From the NCBI GenBank assembly GCA_948144175.1, contig CANXME010002524.1, positions 1 to 64,000 of the forward strand: 64,000 nt of DNA. Direction: 5' to 3'. Source of the stretch: Closterium sp. NIES-65 (taxonomy: Eukaryota > Streptophyta > Zygnematophyceae > Desmidiales > Closteriaceae). Positions within the stretch are counted from its first letter, which is position 1. Each line of letters opens with the position of its first letter. Positions 35,312 to 46,177 of the stretch are shown here, in pieces. A model generated the notes under the pieces. That model did not search any database and was not told the origin of the DNA. It saw only the letters and a list, made by a program, of their open reading frames with translations. Position numbers and translations under genes: made by a program.

Positions 35312-36866
35312 CTTGCGATCGTAAGCTTGGCACCAAACGATCCTTCCCTGCTTTATCCTTCAAGACGAGATTGACCTGGTTAGTCTTGCTAAGCGCACCA
35401 GGGATCGAGCCTCCTATTCGACGAAGCCACACTCGCGAAAGAAGAAATACGGGCCGTGGCATGCGCAATAAAAATGGGTAACAGGGGCTACTTAGATCAC
35501 AACTTACTGGATGCGACCTCGGTGCAGCCTTCAGGATTTGCAAGACAGAAAGGAAGGGCTTCATGGTGCTCAGGTCGTCAACAGCGAATCTTGCTTCCTC
35601 GCTATGGTTGTTGATTTGCAGGGACATCGAAGCTTGAAACGTGATGGCTACGCAACAACATCACCAGATTATCTCTCCAGGGGACGCCTCAATAGCAAGG
35701 ACGGCAACTGACGACTCTTTGCAGAACGGCTGCAAGTTCTATTGACTTCAAGCGGTAGACTAGGTTGCTCGAACATCATTCAGGCTTAAGTGGCGACGGT
35801 TGAGGTCAGCTATGCAAATGGATGGCTCTACTAGATTGCTTTTACAAACCTAATCATTGCCTCGCCTCCTGCACACCGTTCGACGGTGCTTCTGTGGGGG
35901 CGGCCGCTGTACGCGTTTTACTTAAGGTAAGTGTGTGCACGTGACAGGTAACAGCTTGGTCAAGCGAATGACATGCAGACGCCTGATCGAGTTGGAATTC
36001 ACCGAGAATTGCTCGAATTCGTATTACTGGGCGGAATTCTTGACAGCACATCTGTTTGAAGGGGTAGCGCCTCAGATTTGGAAGAGTAGTCCGACCAGGG
36101 CTGTCGATTGGTCTGGGCCCAACCCGTACGAAGCTGAGCTGCCTCGAAAACAGCCCTGAGCTATCCGGGAAGCGGACGTAATTTCAGGGCATTTATATAT
36201 CCCGCTCTGAGAATGCATGCGTAATATAGCTAAGTTATTCAAGCTAGACATACACTAAGAGCAGAGTACGCTAGGGGAACGTGGGGGGCTGGTGTTGTTG
36301 GGGGAGTGGGAGAGGGACAAGTTCGCGGTCTAAGGTCAGGAAGAAAGGGGGAGAGGGGAAGGGGGGTGGTTCTTACGGGAATCCGGGGGAGCCCCAAAAC
36401 CTGTCCGTTAGGAATCCGGGCTGGGGGAAAAACCAACCCTGAAAATCTCCGAGATGAGCTAAAACTAACCCTGAATTCTCAGGGAAAACGGACAAATGTC
36501 CGTGACTCGGCAGGCTTGAGTCCGACCTCCAGAAGTGCAAGCCCAGACCCAAGGGTCAACGTTGTTTAGGTATTACCCGCAGTTCATTATGTAGAAATGG
36601 TACATTTTATTAGCATCAGCTAACTCTGAAAAGCTGATGCTCGAACTTGGTAATTACTTCAGGAACAGTAAAAATCAGGAGACGCTTTTCTGTGTGTGCA
36701 CGTCCTGCACTAGAATCCATAATTGATATGGATGAGAAGGCAGGGTATGTATTGGTATATGCAAGGGCTGCCTTTTTCCTTGCTACTGCTACTCATTTGC
36801 AATGCTAATTGGGTGTCAAGCCTTGCGCCCACGGGGCCATTGTTGAGAACAGCAAGTCACTAGCCC
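35312..36866. other. Intergenic upstream of the histidine kinase
   Basis: Contains the 5' flank (and possibly a non-coding or short coding first exon near 35510-35627) of the kinase and the 3' flank of the plastid-protein gene. No other gene is recognised. Confidence 0.5.
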
Positions 36867-37874
36867 TCAAGCATTCCGCATCAAGTACTCATCTACATTC
36901 GCCTTGATGGCGCTCAAAGCACCTTCCGAAGTGAACTTCATTCGGTCATCCTTCACTGTAATCAGCGCCTTAGCCTGAAACGCATTCGCGTATGCGTTGG
37001 GGTTGCAGAATACCTCGATAAAAACGTCGCCGTTACTGACATCCCCAGCGTGGCGATATTCCATCGTGGTCCATCTCTGTGGTCGGGTGGCCTTCTCCTT
37101 CTCCCGGAAGGTTTGCAGGAGGGTGGATATGGCAGCGTCGAGAGCCTTAGCTCTCTCCACAGAGAAAGGAATGGAGAGGCTCGTTTCACCGATCTGAAAT
37201 GCTATGGGTGCTTCTGTTAGGGAATAAAGGGAGCGATACGTTGGGCGATTCGGGATGGAAAAAGGTTATAATATGCCGCCCACATTAGGAAGCAAACATC
37301 AGAACCTGCTTATCCGATTAACCTGCAAAACAGATAAGGCATGCAAAATGTGGCATTCTTTGTATGGACAAGATGGTTGTGACAGACGCTTGCCTCTTGG
37401 CTTGCTTGTTATCAGCACATAATCCCTAGTATCGAAAGGTCACATCACATTCATCCAATTTTGACAATTCTGTGTCCATATCATTCAGTTCTGACAGTCA
37501 CGTTCTCCATAATCTCCCCCGTCTCAAGGCACTACTCACCTGAGTTTGTCTAAGCCGAAAGTAGCAGTACATCAAGCAATAAACGTGTGTATCTTGTGTG
37601 CGATAGATTCTGCAAGTACTTCATCCTGGAACACAGAGAAATGCTCACCTTCGGCGGTCGCTTGGGAACGAACAACAGCGCGCCGAGCCACCCGACTGAA
37701 GGAGAGGCTCCGTGACTGCCTCCCACATGTTAGAAAGCATCGCCCGACTGAGGCTTGCGACAGGCTAAAGGAGCTGGAAGCCGGAGAACCTAGCTGCACT
37801 GTTTTTTTGCTGGTGCTGGTCGCTGCCGAAAAAGTTGCGCAACACGGAAGGGGAGTGGCGACTGCCTGTGCCAT
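36867..37874 (-). CDS. Predicted plastid-targeted protein of unknown function (190 aa)
   Basis: Two exons, 37874-37649 and 37213-36867, join in phase across a GTGAGC...ACAG intron and give 190 residues. The N-terminal 70 or so residues are rich in Ser, Ala, Arg and Thr and poor in acidic residues (MAQAVATPLPCCATFSAATS, later RVARRAVVRSQATAE). This is a typical chloroplast transit peptide. The mature part of about 115 residues is mixed alpha/beta in character (ETSLSIPFSVERAKALDAAI, RWTTMEYRHAGD, FQAKALITVKDDRMKF). I do not recognise the family. Codon use and clean splice borders support a real gene. Plastid import is inferred from composition only. Confidence 0.75.
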
Positions 37875-38378
37875 CGCGAGGAGAAATGACGTAGATCGGT
37901 TGAGCAGTAAGTCGAAAGCCTAACAACCTTGATTTACTCCTTAGGCTGAAGAAAGACGCAACGACAACAGGACCAGCGTTGAATCAAGAGCACTAGGTAA
38001 GCGGATTCTTGAATATTTGCTGCTGAGAAATTGGGTTCGCCTTGTCTTTGGGGAGGGGGTCGAGTGGGTGTGTTTTACGAAAAAAAAAGCTGCATTTGGG
38101 GTCGACGAGCCGCATGCTGACAGGGACCGCTCACGATCTGGACATAAGAAATGAACGGGTGACGCGTGGAACACACTGATCTGAGTGGAGTGAATGTGTC
38201 GGCACGGCACAGCTCACGTGTCATTCACGAACCTATTGATTCGCGAAAAGGAGACTCAAGAATTCTTCTCACGTTGTAGATAATCCTTGCTATACCTACA
38301 TCACACTTCTCAACTCGTGGAATATTTCACCAAGTTATAGTCATTTACACTCTGCATAGAAGACATCCATGCTACGTA
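37875..38378. other. Short intergenic region
   Basis: The 5' flank of the plastid-protein gene and 3' flank of the RTE1 homologue, both minus strand. Nothing else is seen. Confidence 0.5.
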
Positions 38379-40098
38379 TCAGGTGCTCCTCACCAGGCCC
38401 TTGAATCCGTATGTTCCAACAACAAACCACCCAACTAAAAGAGCTGAAAAGCCCAACCAAAAGACAACAAACGTAAGTCCTGCCGAGTGGATCCCGAGAA
38501 CCATCACTATTACGAAAGGTGCAAACGCCCCAATCATTGCTTTGTTGCTGACCCATTTACCACGGACAAACAGAAGCGCAGCAAGCTCCACCACATTCCA
38601 ATTCGCACTTCCGTTGTATGCCATCCGATTGAGGCAGCAAGCCACAAACGAGTGACAATTCGAGGTGAAAATATTGTAGAATGCATGCTGATATGTGCAC
38701 ACTGTTGCTGCCAAAGCCTGGTCCCAGCTCTGGGACGTGCCATAGTCAGCATGGAAAAAGGGTGTGCTGCAGATGTGCCCTGACAAGTTGGATGGCAGAC
38801 ATGCCTGGTAGGGGGGCATGCAGCCCAGACGGAAGGTGGGAAAAGATGCAATGCAGAGGGGAGGAGAGAAGGATGCAATAAAGAAGAAAGAAGGGGAAGG
38901 ATGGGAAGGATGGAATGCAGAGGGAAGGAGGAGAAGGATACAATGCAGAGGAAAGGAAGGGAAAGATGGAATGGAACGCAGTGGGAGGGAGGGAGGGGAA
39001 GGATGCAATGAACGGAAGGAGGGGAGGGATGGAATGCAGATGGAAGGAGGGGAAGGATGCAATAAAGAGTACAGGAGGGGAAGGATGCAATAGAGGGATG
39101 CAAACTCCAACGAGAGGTGTTGAAGTATGGAATGCAAACGGAAGGAGGGGAGGATACAATGCAGAAGGGTAGAGGGGAAGGATGGAACGCAAAGGGAAGG
39201 AGGAGAATTAAGGGACGTAGAGTGAAGGTGGAAAAGGATGAATGTAGAGGGAAGGAGGGTAAGACTTGAGCGCAGAGGGAAGGGAATGCAGAAGTGGGAA
39301 AAATGGACTGGAAGGGAACGACGCCGGACTTATGCGGTGGTCCAATCTGTGTGAAAATAGACAGAGTTCTGCATAGGCTTAAACAGGAGGTGATGCCAAG
39401 CTTGGCTGAAGTAGGAGGAGCGAGAACAGCTGAAGAGGGCAGTACAAGAGCCGAGTGAGGCTAGACTAGAGTGATGTGGGCCCAATCTTGCTTGTGAAAC
39501 AAAGGCCCACACACTGAAGAGGCCCGAACGTGGGGAAGGCGGAAGGGGAAGGGAGTATTGGGGCTGGTAACGGGCGTGCGGACTCTAAACTCGGCCTAGC
39601 GGAAGAACAACGTACCTTAGCTGGGTCTAACTGGAGGTATCGCGACGCAGCTCCGAAGGCGAAATTGTCCACGCAGACGAAGTACGACCCTGCGAAGTCC
39701 AAAATGGTGCCGTCCTCCCGGCAAATCCCTAGGTGGCCGATGAACGGCACGAGCCACGCGATCACTGGCAGCGGCGTCCAGACCAGGCAGTAGGGAAATT
39801 TACCCGCGCTAGGGTTCACGGGAGGGAGATCGACTCGATTGACCAAGTAGCGATCGGCATGATCCGCATCTGGGTTTGGAATAGAGTTAATCACTGTAGA
39901 CGTGTTGTTTTTCTTGCTGCTGAATCTATGGCTTTCGCCATCGCTGACACCGTTATGGTGATCAGGGTAGGCTTCTGGATGTTGGGAGTAAGTATCTGAA
40001 TAGCTAATTGATAGCGCCGTGTGCTCGTTGGAGGTGTCAGGAGGGTTAGAAGGCAGCATGTCGTGGGTGCGGCTGGTGGCTTCCGTTGGTCCCTTCAT
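38379..40098 (-). CDS. RTE1: RTE1/TMEM222-family membrane protein (DUF778)
   Basis: Homologue of REVERSION-TO-ETHYLENE SENSITIVITY1, an ER/Golgi membrane protein that in Arabidopsis promotes signalling by the ethylene receptor ETR1. The animal relative is TMEM222. Two exons, 40098-39616 and 38804-38379, join in phase (AAG|GTACGT to CAG|GCA) and give 302 residues. Family motifs are [72 protein letters not shown] and [17 protein letters not shown]. The C-terminus has two or three hydrophobic segments. The N-terminal 100 residues are a polar extension longer than in typical RTE1. The 811-bp intron holds purine-rich repeats. Confidence 0.93.
38830..39290 (-). repeat. Degenerate purine-rich minisatellite in the RTE1 intron
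   Basis: Plus-strand blocks of GGAAGGAGGGGAAGGATGCA and AATGCAGAGGGAAGG type recur about a dozen times, with unit length drifting around 30-38 bp. On the gene strand this is an extended polypyrimidine region. Long frames over it on both strands are by-products of the repeat. Confidence 0.8.
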
Positions 40099-40961
40099 AA
40101 TAATCCCACTCTGTGGCTGAAGCGAGCGGAACTGCTGGCAAATTCCTCTGGTCTGATTCTGGGAATCTGGTGTAACTACGCAGTAATGCCGCCGTGAAAC
40201 AAGAAAGCTGAGGATTTATTTTGTGATGCGAGGTGCTCGGTTCTGCATGTGAGAGCGATCCCATAAACGCTGCCTCGATATTAGCCCCTCGCTGGTTTAT
40301 TGTCTATGTGGAACTGAGTGCTTTCGACGAGGGTCTTGCATAAACGCGCAAAACGTTTTTGCGAAGAAATGGTTGATGGAGCTCGACGGTGTAGCATGAA
40401 TGAGGATGTGTGACTCTTGTAACGAATGTCGGTCATGGGGTCAATCAATTCCTCTGCCCTCGATATAACAGGAACTCGTTCCCACAAACTTCGCCCCCTC
40501 GTTTAAGTGACACTCGTTCCCACTTGACATCCTGCCTTTGCCGAGCGAATCGCTTTTGTGTTGTGTCACGTGTGCTGCTGATTGGTGAATGGCTTGTGGG
40601 CGCTTGCTGCTTTCCTCAGGGCGTGTCGGTGCGTTTTCTGCAGTCCTCGTCGATTCCTTAAGTTCCAAGACAGTGAAGAAAAGAGGCACTGTATCATCGC
40701 TACTCATCCAGCTCAACCGTTTTGAAACGTACTAAACTCATTACTGAGAGAAAGAATCAAGTCAAGCATCCTTGGTTGTTTGCTTTCCCTTTCACCTTCA
40801 CACCCTCCCCAGTGTGTGGAGATTAGGTGGCACCTTACCAATTCCCCATTTGTCCCAGATCCCTAACACTGGTGTTTGTTGTTTATAGGAGAAACATACG
40901 TAATTCGGCGCTGATTGAGGCCTCACGAAATTAATTCATCGCTCCAGCTGGGAAATACAAA
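40099..40961. promoter_or_regulatory. Divergent promoter region between the RTE1 homologue and METTL24-like gene 1
   Basis: The two start codons face away from each other across 863 bp, so this region must hold both promoters. A 12-bp direct repeat ACTCGTTCCCAC occurs at 40474-40485 and 40512-40523 and is a candidate factor site. No clear TATA box was identified for either gene. Confidence 0.5.
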
Positions 40962-43900
40962 ATGGGCGCCTTGCTCCCGAACGAGTCGCCGTCGCCGTCG
41001 CCGCGTCGCCACGAGTCGCAGAAGCGACGTGCGAATCCGTACATCGTCGCAGGCGCGTTGCTGGTCGTCGCATTCCTGGGCGTCCAGTACAACTCGTCGC
41101 GATCATGCGACACGGAGCTGCAGCTTCAGCGACAGGCTCCAGACGACTCCCCGGGCCGGTTATCCGCGTTACAGCCGTACTACGCTAAGGCGCAAAGCGC
41201 GCTCGATTCGGAGCTGTGCCGCGCGGAAGCGGCATACGCGGCGAATAAGGCGCGTCGCGTGGCGTCGTTTAACGGCCTCCTGCAGCCGGCCGTGCTGTCC
41301 GTTGCTGATATGCTGACTAAGGCCATCGCTCCCATGTACCCCTGCCCGCGCGAACAACGGCTTGGCGTGTGGGGGGAAGGCGGAAAGGTGAGAAAGGAGG
41401 GGTGGAAGAGGGGAATGGGAAAGGGTAAGGCACTGGGGACGGTGGAAGAGGAGTGGAAGGAAAATTGGGGTCGAGAGGGCGCAAGAGGGTGCGAGAGGGT
41501 GCGAGAGGGTGCGAGAGGGTGCGAGAGGGTGCGAGAGGGTGCGAGAGGGTGCGAGAGGGTGCGAGAGGGTTCGAGAGGGTGCGATAGGGTTCGAGAGGGT
41601 GCGAGAGGGTTCGAGAGGGTTCGATAGGGTGCGAGAGTGGGCAAAGGGGAAATGAAGTGGGAGAGGGATGGGAGGGTACTGGGTGGGGAGGAAGGGAATC
41701 AGCTGGCCGTGCTGTCCGTTCCTGATATTCTCACCTATTGCTCGCTCCCATGCCATTGAAGTAGTGTGCTGAGGCGTCTCAAAACACTACTTCATTCACG
41801 TGGCTGTCCGGTTCCTGCTATCTATCCTCACTATGGCTATTGCTCCCATGCACCCCTGCCCTCTCTTTCCTCCCTCGCCGCCCACTGTCTTTTGTCCCCT
41901 TCCCATTCCCAAGTCCCATCTCCCCCTCTTCCCATCCCTTCTTCCGATTCCCCCTTCCTTTCTGCTTTGTCTTCATGCACCCAATCCTACCTTCCCCACC
42001 CTCCACACTCTTGTTCTCCGAGGTGACTTTTGAGTCGACTCAAAAGTCCCCTTCCTTCCGGCATTGTCTTCATGCACCCAATCCTACCTTTCCCTCCCTC
42101 CACACTCTTGTTCTCCGGCAGTTGGCACCCCACCCCTTTTCCTTCCTCATCCTCCCCACCTCACCCCCTTCCCCCCCGCTCCTCCTCCCCACACTCTTGT
42201 TCTCCGGCAGTTGGCAACCCACCCCTTTCCCCTTCCTCATTCTCACCCCATCCTCCCCCCCTCTTCTCCCCCCCGCTCCTCCTCTCTCCCTCTTGTTCTA
42301 CTGCAGTGGGTCTGCATGCTGCCAACTGCCTTCGAAAACAAACCTGTAGTCTACAGGTGCGTGCGTGGGGGTGGCGGCGAGGAGGTTTGGGGAGGGAGGG
42401 GTGTTGACGTGTCTGTGGGTGGGTGGTGAGTCAAGGAGGGAGAGTCAAGTAGGGAGGGTCGAGCGTGCCTCTTCCCCTGACCCAATCATGCTCTGCGGCA
42501 ACTTTTGAGTCGACTCAGTCAAGGAAGGAGGGTCGAGCGTGTGTCTTTCCCCCAACAATCTTGCTCTGCGCCAATGGGTCTGCATGCTGCCACCTGCCTT
42601 TTAAACCAAGCCCTATTGTGTACAGGTGCGTGGGGGTGGGGGAAAAGATGGGTGTTTACGTGTATGTGGGTGGGTGAGTGGGTAGGTGGGTGTTAGTTGG
42701 AAAAGAGGGGGTCGGGCATGAATTTCTCTCCCGACCGCCTTCCACTCCACCTCACCCCTTCCGCATCCACTCCTCCCCCTTTTTCCTCCTACACCTCCTC
42801 CCATTACGACCAAGCCAGTGTGGGCAGCAAGGAGAGCTACTCGTTCGAGAATGTGCCACATTCATCCCCTTCCAACGCCCACAGCAAGGGCGCTGTACCC
42901 CTCACCTCACCTTCGACCCATTCATTCCCAAGAGGCGCAGCAACGCATGCTCACTCTCCCCCTCCTTCTGTTCCACCCCCCTTCCACCCCTTCCCCTTAC
43001 ATACAAGCCAGTGTGGGCAGCAAGGAGAGCTACTCGTTCGAGGAGGACATTGCCAAAGCCACAGGGGCCATACCGCTCACCTTCGACCCCTTCATTCCCC
43101 AAGACGCGCAGCAACGCATGCTCACCCTTCCCCTGCTTTTTTTCCCACATACGCCCCTGTCCCACCAAACAGTGTGGGCAGCAAGGAGAGCTACTCGTTT
43201 GAGGAGGACATCGCCAAAGCCACAGGGGCCGTACCGCTCACCTTCGACCCTTTCATCTCCCAAGAGGCGCAGCAACGCATGCTCGCCCTGCCCTTCCTCC
43301 GTTACTTCCCCGAAGGCCTTTCGGGCAGAGCAAAACTTTCCAAGAACAGAAAGATGTTTCCGAGCTACACCTTTTCGACTCTGCCCGAGGTGAGAAGAAA
43401 GCGGGTGAACTAATCTTTAAATGCATGCTTTATAGAGAGTGTTTTACATTTTTTTTTATTTGTTTTAACTGATACTCGTTCAAGTGGTGACAGCAAGCCT
43501 TTTCAGATGAGTGGTGATCAGAGGCGATAAGGGGTGATAGGTGGTGACAAGGGGTTATAAGGTGTGATACGGGATGATAAGGGATGATAACGGGTGATAT
43601 GGGGTGATGAGGGGAGATGAGGGGACATAAGGGGCGATGAGGGGTGAAACGGGGTGATATGGGGTGACACAGGGTGGTACGTGGTCATGACTGGTGATGA
43701 GGGGCCTGGATTGAGCGAACAATAGGTGGGGGGAATGGTGGAATCAAGTTCCCCAACCAAACCCCATGTTTAAGTCCGCTTCTTTCGTCACCAACCCTTC
43801 TTCCCCTTTCCGACTTCCAGCTCATGGCCACTCACAGCAGCACACGTGGATGTGCTCAAGATAGACTGCGAGGGGGTTCACCCCCTTCCTACCCCTCTCT

Positions 43901-45139
43901 GTTCCTCACCCTGTTCTCTCTCTCTCCCCCACCCCTGGCTCATGGCCACTCACAGCACTGATTACATGGAAGTGCTCAGGATAGACTGCGAGGGGTTCAC
44001 CCCCTTGTTACCCCACTCTTTCCTCATTGCTCACCCCCTTCTCTTCCCCACCCCCGCAGCTCATGGCCATGCACAACACAGACTACATGGATGTGCTCGA
44101 GATAGACTGCGAGGGGTGCGAGATCGAGATGATCCGAGACCCAACCTTTCCTCCTTTGGCGCTCCTTTCCCATCCACCCCCCTTTCAGCTCATGGCCACG
44201 CACAACACGGACTACATGGATGTGCTCAAGATAGACTGCGAGGGGTGCGAGATCGAGATGATCCAAGACCTCGAGCAGGCCATGGGTGGCGATTCCAGGG
44301 CCGGGCTTGTGCGGTTCGGAGGGAAGCTTCCATTCGGCCAGCTGCTGGTGGAGTTTCACAAGTGAGTTCCTTTTATCAACAATTTAGTTGTGTCCATGAG
44401 TGTTTTTTTTTTTTTCCTTCTTCCTCCACCAATTTTGAGGTGCCTAAATTTTTTTTTTTTTAAAAGAGGCGCCTAAAAAATCCTCAATAAGTGGCGTGGC
44501 ACTTGAAAGATGAGGCCCCCGAGGAAGGTGGCTGCTGTGCTGCTGTACCCCCCCCCCAAACCACGCTCCCACTTCCACGATTAAAAAAAAACAAAAACCG
44601 TACCCTCTCGCTCATCTTCCTCTTCTTTTCCTCCTGATTTCTCGTTCCTTCTATCCATCCTGCCCCCGCTAAACAGGATCCATGTCCTTAAGTCACACTA
44701 CTCATCTACACAATTGAAAATCCCAGATACTATTTTTTCCACATCGAAATCGTGTCCTCACTCACTCTTCCCTTCTCCCTTCTCTTTTCCATCTCCGTTT
44801 TTTCCCCTTCCCCTCTACCCCTCCTGCCAATACAGGATCCATGTTCCCAAAGTCACGCTGCCTCTCATATACGCAATCGAGAACCTCGGATACCGTATTT
44901 TCCATGTGGAAATGAATCCGCTCTGTTCCAAGTGTATGGAGGTGAGCTTTATACACGAGAGCCTGGTGCAACCTTCTAGCGAGGATGCCTGCTACGTAGA
45001 GGATGGCAACGGGAGTAGCACCACCAGCAGCAGTGGCGGGGGCGACAGTGGTGGCAGTGGCAGCAGTGACAGCAGCAACAGCATGGGCAACAATGAGAAG
45101 CCAGAAACAAAAGACCAGCAGGAGCAGCAGCAGCAGTAG
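40962..45139 (+). CDS. METTL24-like methyltransferase-domain protein, gene 1 (type II membrane protein)
   Basis: Five exons in phase: 40962-41387, 42307-42356, 43173-43389, 44189-44361 and 44836-45139, giving 389 residues. The N-terminus is a short cytosolic stretch followed by a signal anchor (YIVAGALLVVAFLGVQYN). The luminal part has YPCPREQRLG, WVCMLPTAF and the methyltransferase-core-like DYMDVLKIDCEGCEIEMIQD and GQLLVEFHK, then ENLGYRIFHVEMNPLC. This pattern is that of the Methyltransf_22/METTL24 family; substrate unknown. The C-terminal tail is Ser/Gly- then Gln-rich. It is paralogous, exon for exon, to the gene at 55476-61142, but has one intron more (between 43389 and 44189). Introns carry echo copies of every exon and three junction palindromes. 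Confidence 0.87.
41480..41640 (+). repeat. Decamer minisatellite in METTL24-like gene 1, intron 1
   Basis: About 15 copies of GCGAGAGGGT with a few GCGA/TCGA variants, directly downstream of the exon 1 donor region. Confidence 0.95.
41698..41860 (+). repeat. Exon echoes of METTL24-like gene 1, exon 1
   Basis: Two decayed copies (about 41703-41753 and 41800-41855) of the donor-side part of exon 1 (the PAVLSVADMLTKAIAPM segment). They are separated by a palindrome at 41757-41794. Confidence 0.8.
41757..41794. repeat. Junction palindrome 1
   Basis: 38 bp. Outer arms of 11 bp (TGAAGTAGTGT and complement) pair perfectly, with core TGAG-GCGT-CTCA. It lies between two tandem echo copies of exon 1. 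Confidence 0.85.
42025..42048. repeat. Junction palindrome 2
   Basis: 24-bp perfect palindrome with core TGAGTCGACTCA. It lies between two tandem copies of an intron block (about 41955-42022 and 42049-42117, both containing TCTTCATGCACCCAATCCTA). Confidence 0.88.
42501..42517. repeat. Junction palindrome 3
   Basis: Core TGAGTCGACTCA with only the left arm extended (ACTTT). It sits exactly between tandem copies 42444-42500 and 42518-42575, both running GTCAAG...GGGTCGAGCGTG to CTCTGCG. Confidence 0.85.
42577..43160 (+). repeat. Exon echoes of METTL24-like gene 1, exons 2 and 3
   Basis: 42577-42626 is a downstream copy of exon 2, with a stop in the frame. About 42816-42940 and 43010-43135 are two upstream copies of exon 3 (VGSKESYSFEEDIAKATGA, then FDPFI and AQQRML). 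Both end short of the donor side of the exon. Confidence 0.85.
43508..43700 (+). repeat. GGGGTGATA-type minisatellite in METTL24-like gene 1, intron 3
   Basis: Roughly 17 degenerate copies of a GGGGTGATAW unit, 9-12 bp long. Confidence 0.85.
43820..44760 (+). repeat. Exon echoes of METTL24-like gene 1, exons 4 and 5
   Basis: Three upstream copies of exon 4 at about 43821-43875, 43939-43995 and 44060-44147 repeat its acceptor side (LMATH...DYMDVLKIDCEG). They get longer and cleaner towards the complete exon at 44189. About 44675-44755 is a decayed upstream copy of exon 5 (GATCCATGT...). Confidence 0.85.
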
Positions 45140-46177
45140 CAGCAGCAGCCTAAAATTCAGCAGGAGCAGGAGCAGGAGCAGCAGCAGCAGCAGGAGCAGG
45201 AGCAGCAGCAGCAGCAGCAGCAGCCTGAAATTCAGCAGCAGCAGCAGTAGAAAAAAATCGGGCAAGAACTGCAGTCGCAGCAAGAGCAGCAGGGAGGGGA
45301 GTGAGGAAGGGTTGCTTAGAAATACCATAAGCAGGATTAGTTCGAAGCCACTTCCAAGATTTGCTTTCCATCCTTCTCCAAGCATCCACCTATCTGCTCG
45401 TGTTGTGTGTACTGGTCACTGCAGCAATAGAGTGGTATCCGGTCTAAACATGTATGCCTAATAAGTAAGCAAAAAACAAGTAGCACCTAGCAAAAGCTTG
45501 GGATGTAGAGAATTGTTGGTTGGCTAAGACTATCCTAAACCCTATGCATCACTACAAGCGTACATGCAGGTGGTACTATATGAACATGCTTCTACACACC
45601 AAAAATAGCATTTCATGCAATAAGCGTACGCTCACAAGACCAAACCCAAAATGGCACTGACTGGATTGATTCAACCTGAGACAGGTTGTACTGCTAGGAG
45701 TATACACCCACCCTCTTAGCCTCGCTGACATGAACACAACTGGCTTACATCATACAAACAGCTATGGTACCAGCTTTGACACTGCAAGTGCTGCTTGTGC
45801 TCTATAGAGCACAGTTTTCGTTATGGAAATTTTGTCGGTTGAGTTGGTAGGCTTCTTTTCTGCCCATTAGGCCACTCACAGCCTTCTGAGCGACCTGCTT
45901 CGAGCCACCTGCTTTGCAACTTCTTTTAACTGCTTTCTCTTCGTAACACAGCAGCCACATCATCCCCTCATCCTCCCGGATCCCCCCCCCACATCCCTCA
46001 TTTCCCCTCCTCAAAAGAACAGCACTGCAACGGATCTGTCATCTCTGGAGTTGGCGTGTTTCTCTGCTGCCCACTTGGCCATGGCTTTCTGAGCCACCTG
46101 CTTCGCCAGCAGCGATCAACCCTTTCCTCCACTCCGCCCCATCCCCCACCCCTCCATTCCCCACCCCAATTTCTCCT
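45140..46177. other. Convergent 3' region with two decaying copies of the PP2C last exon
   Basis: Between the stop of METTL24-like gene 1 (+) and the stop of PP2C (-). A CAG-rich run (45120-45250) follows the METTL24 stop. About 46020-46110 and 45812-45930 are copies of the donor-side/terminal part of the PP2C last exon (QVAQKAVAKWAAEKHANSRD). The nearer copy is well preserved and the farther one strongly decayed. Confidence 0.75.

Noticed and set aside
38746-39192. Pro/Ser/Leu-rich minus-strand frames in the RTE1 intron
   Set aside because: Translations of a pyrimidine-rich minisatellite; the intron has clean borders and the exons join in phase.
44400-44480. GGCGCC-centred fold-back near poly-T as another junction palindrome
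   Set aside because: Flanked by homopolymer runs and not by clear tandem copies, so it was not counted with the seven.
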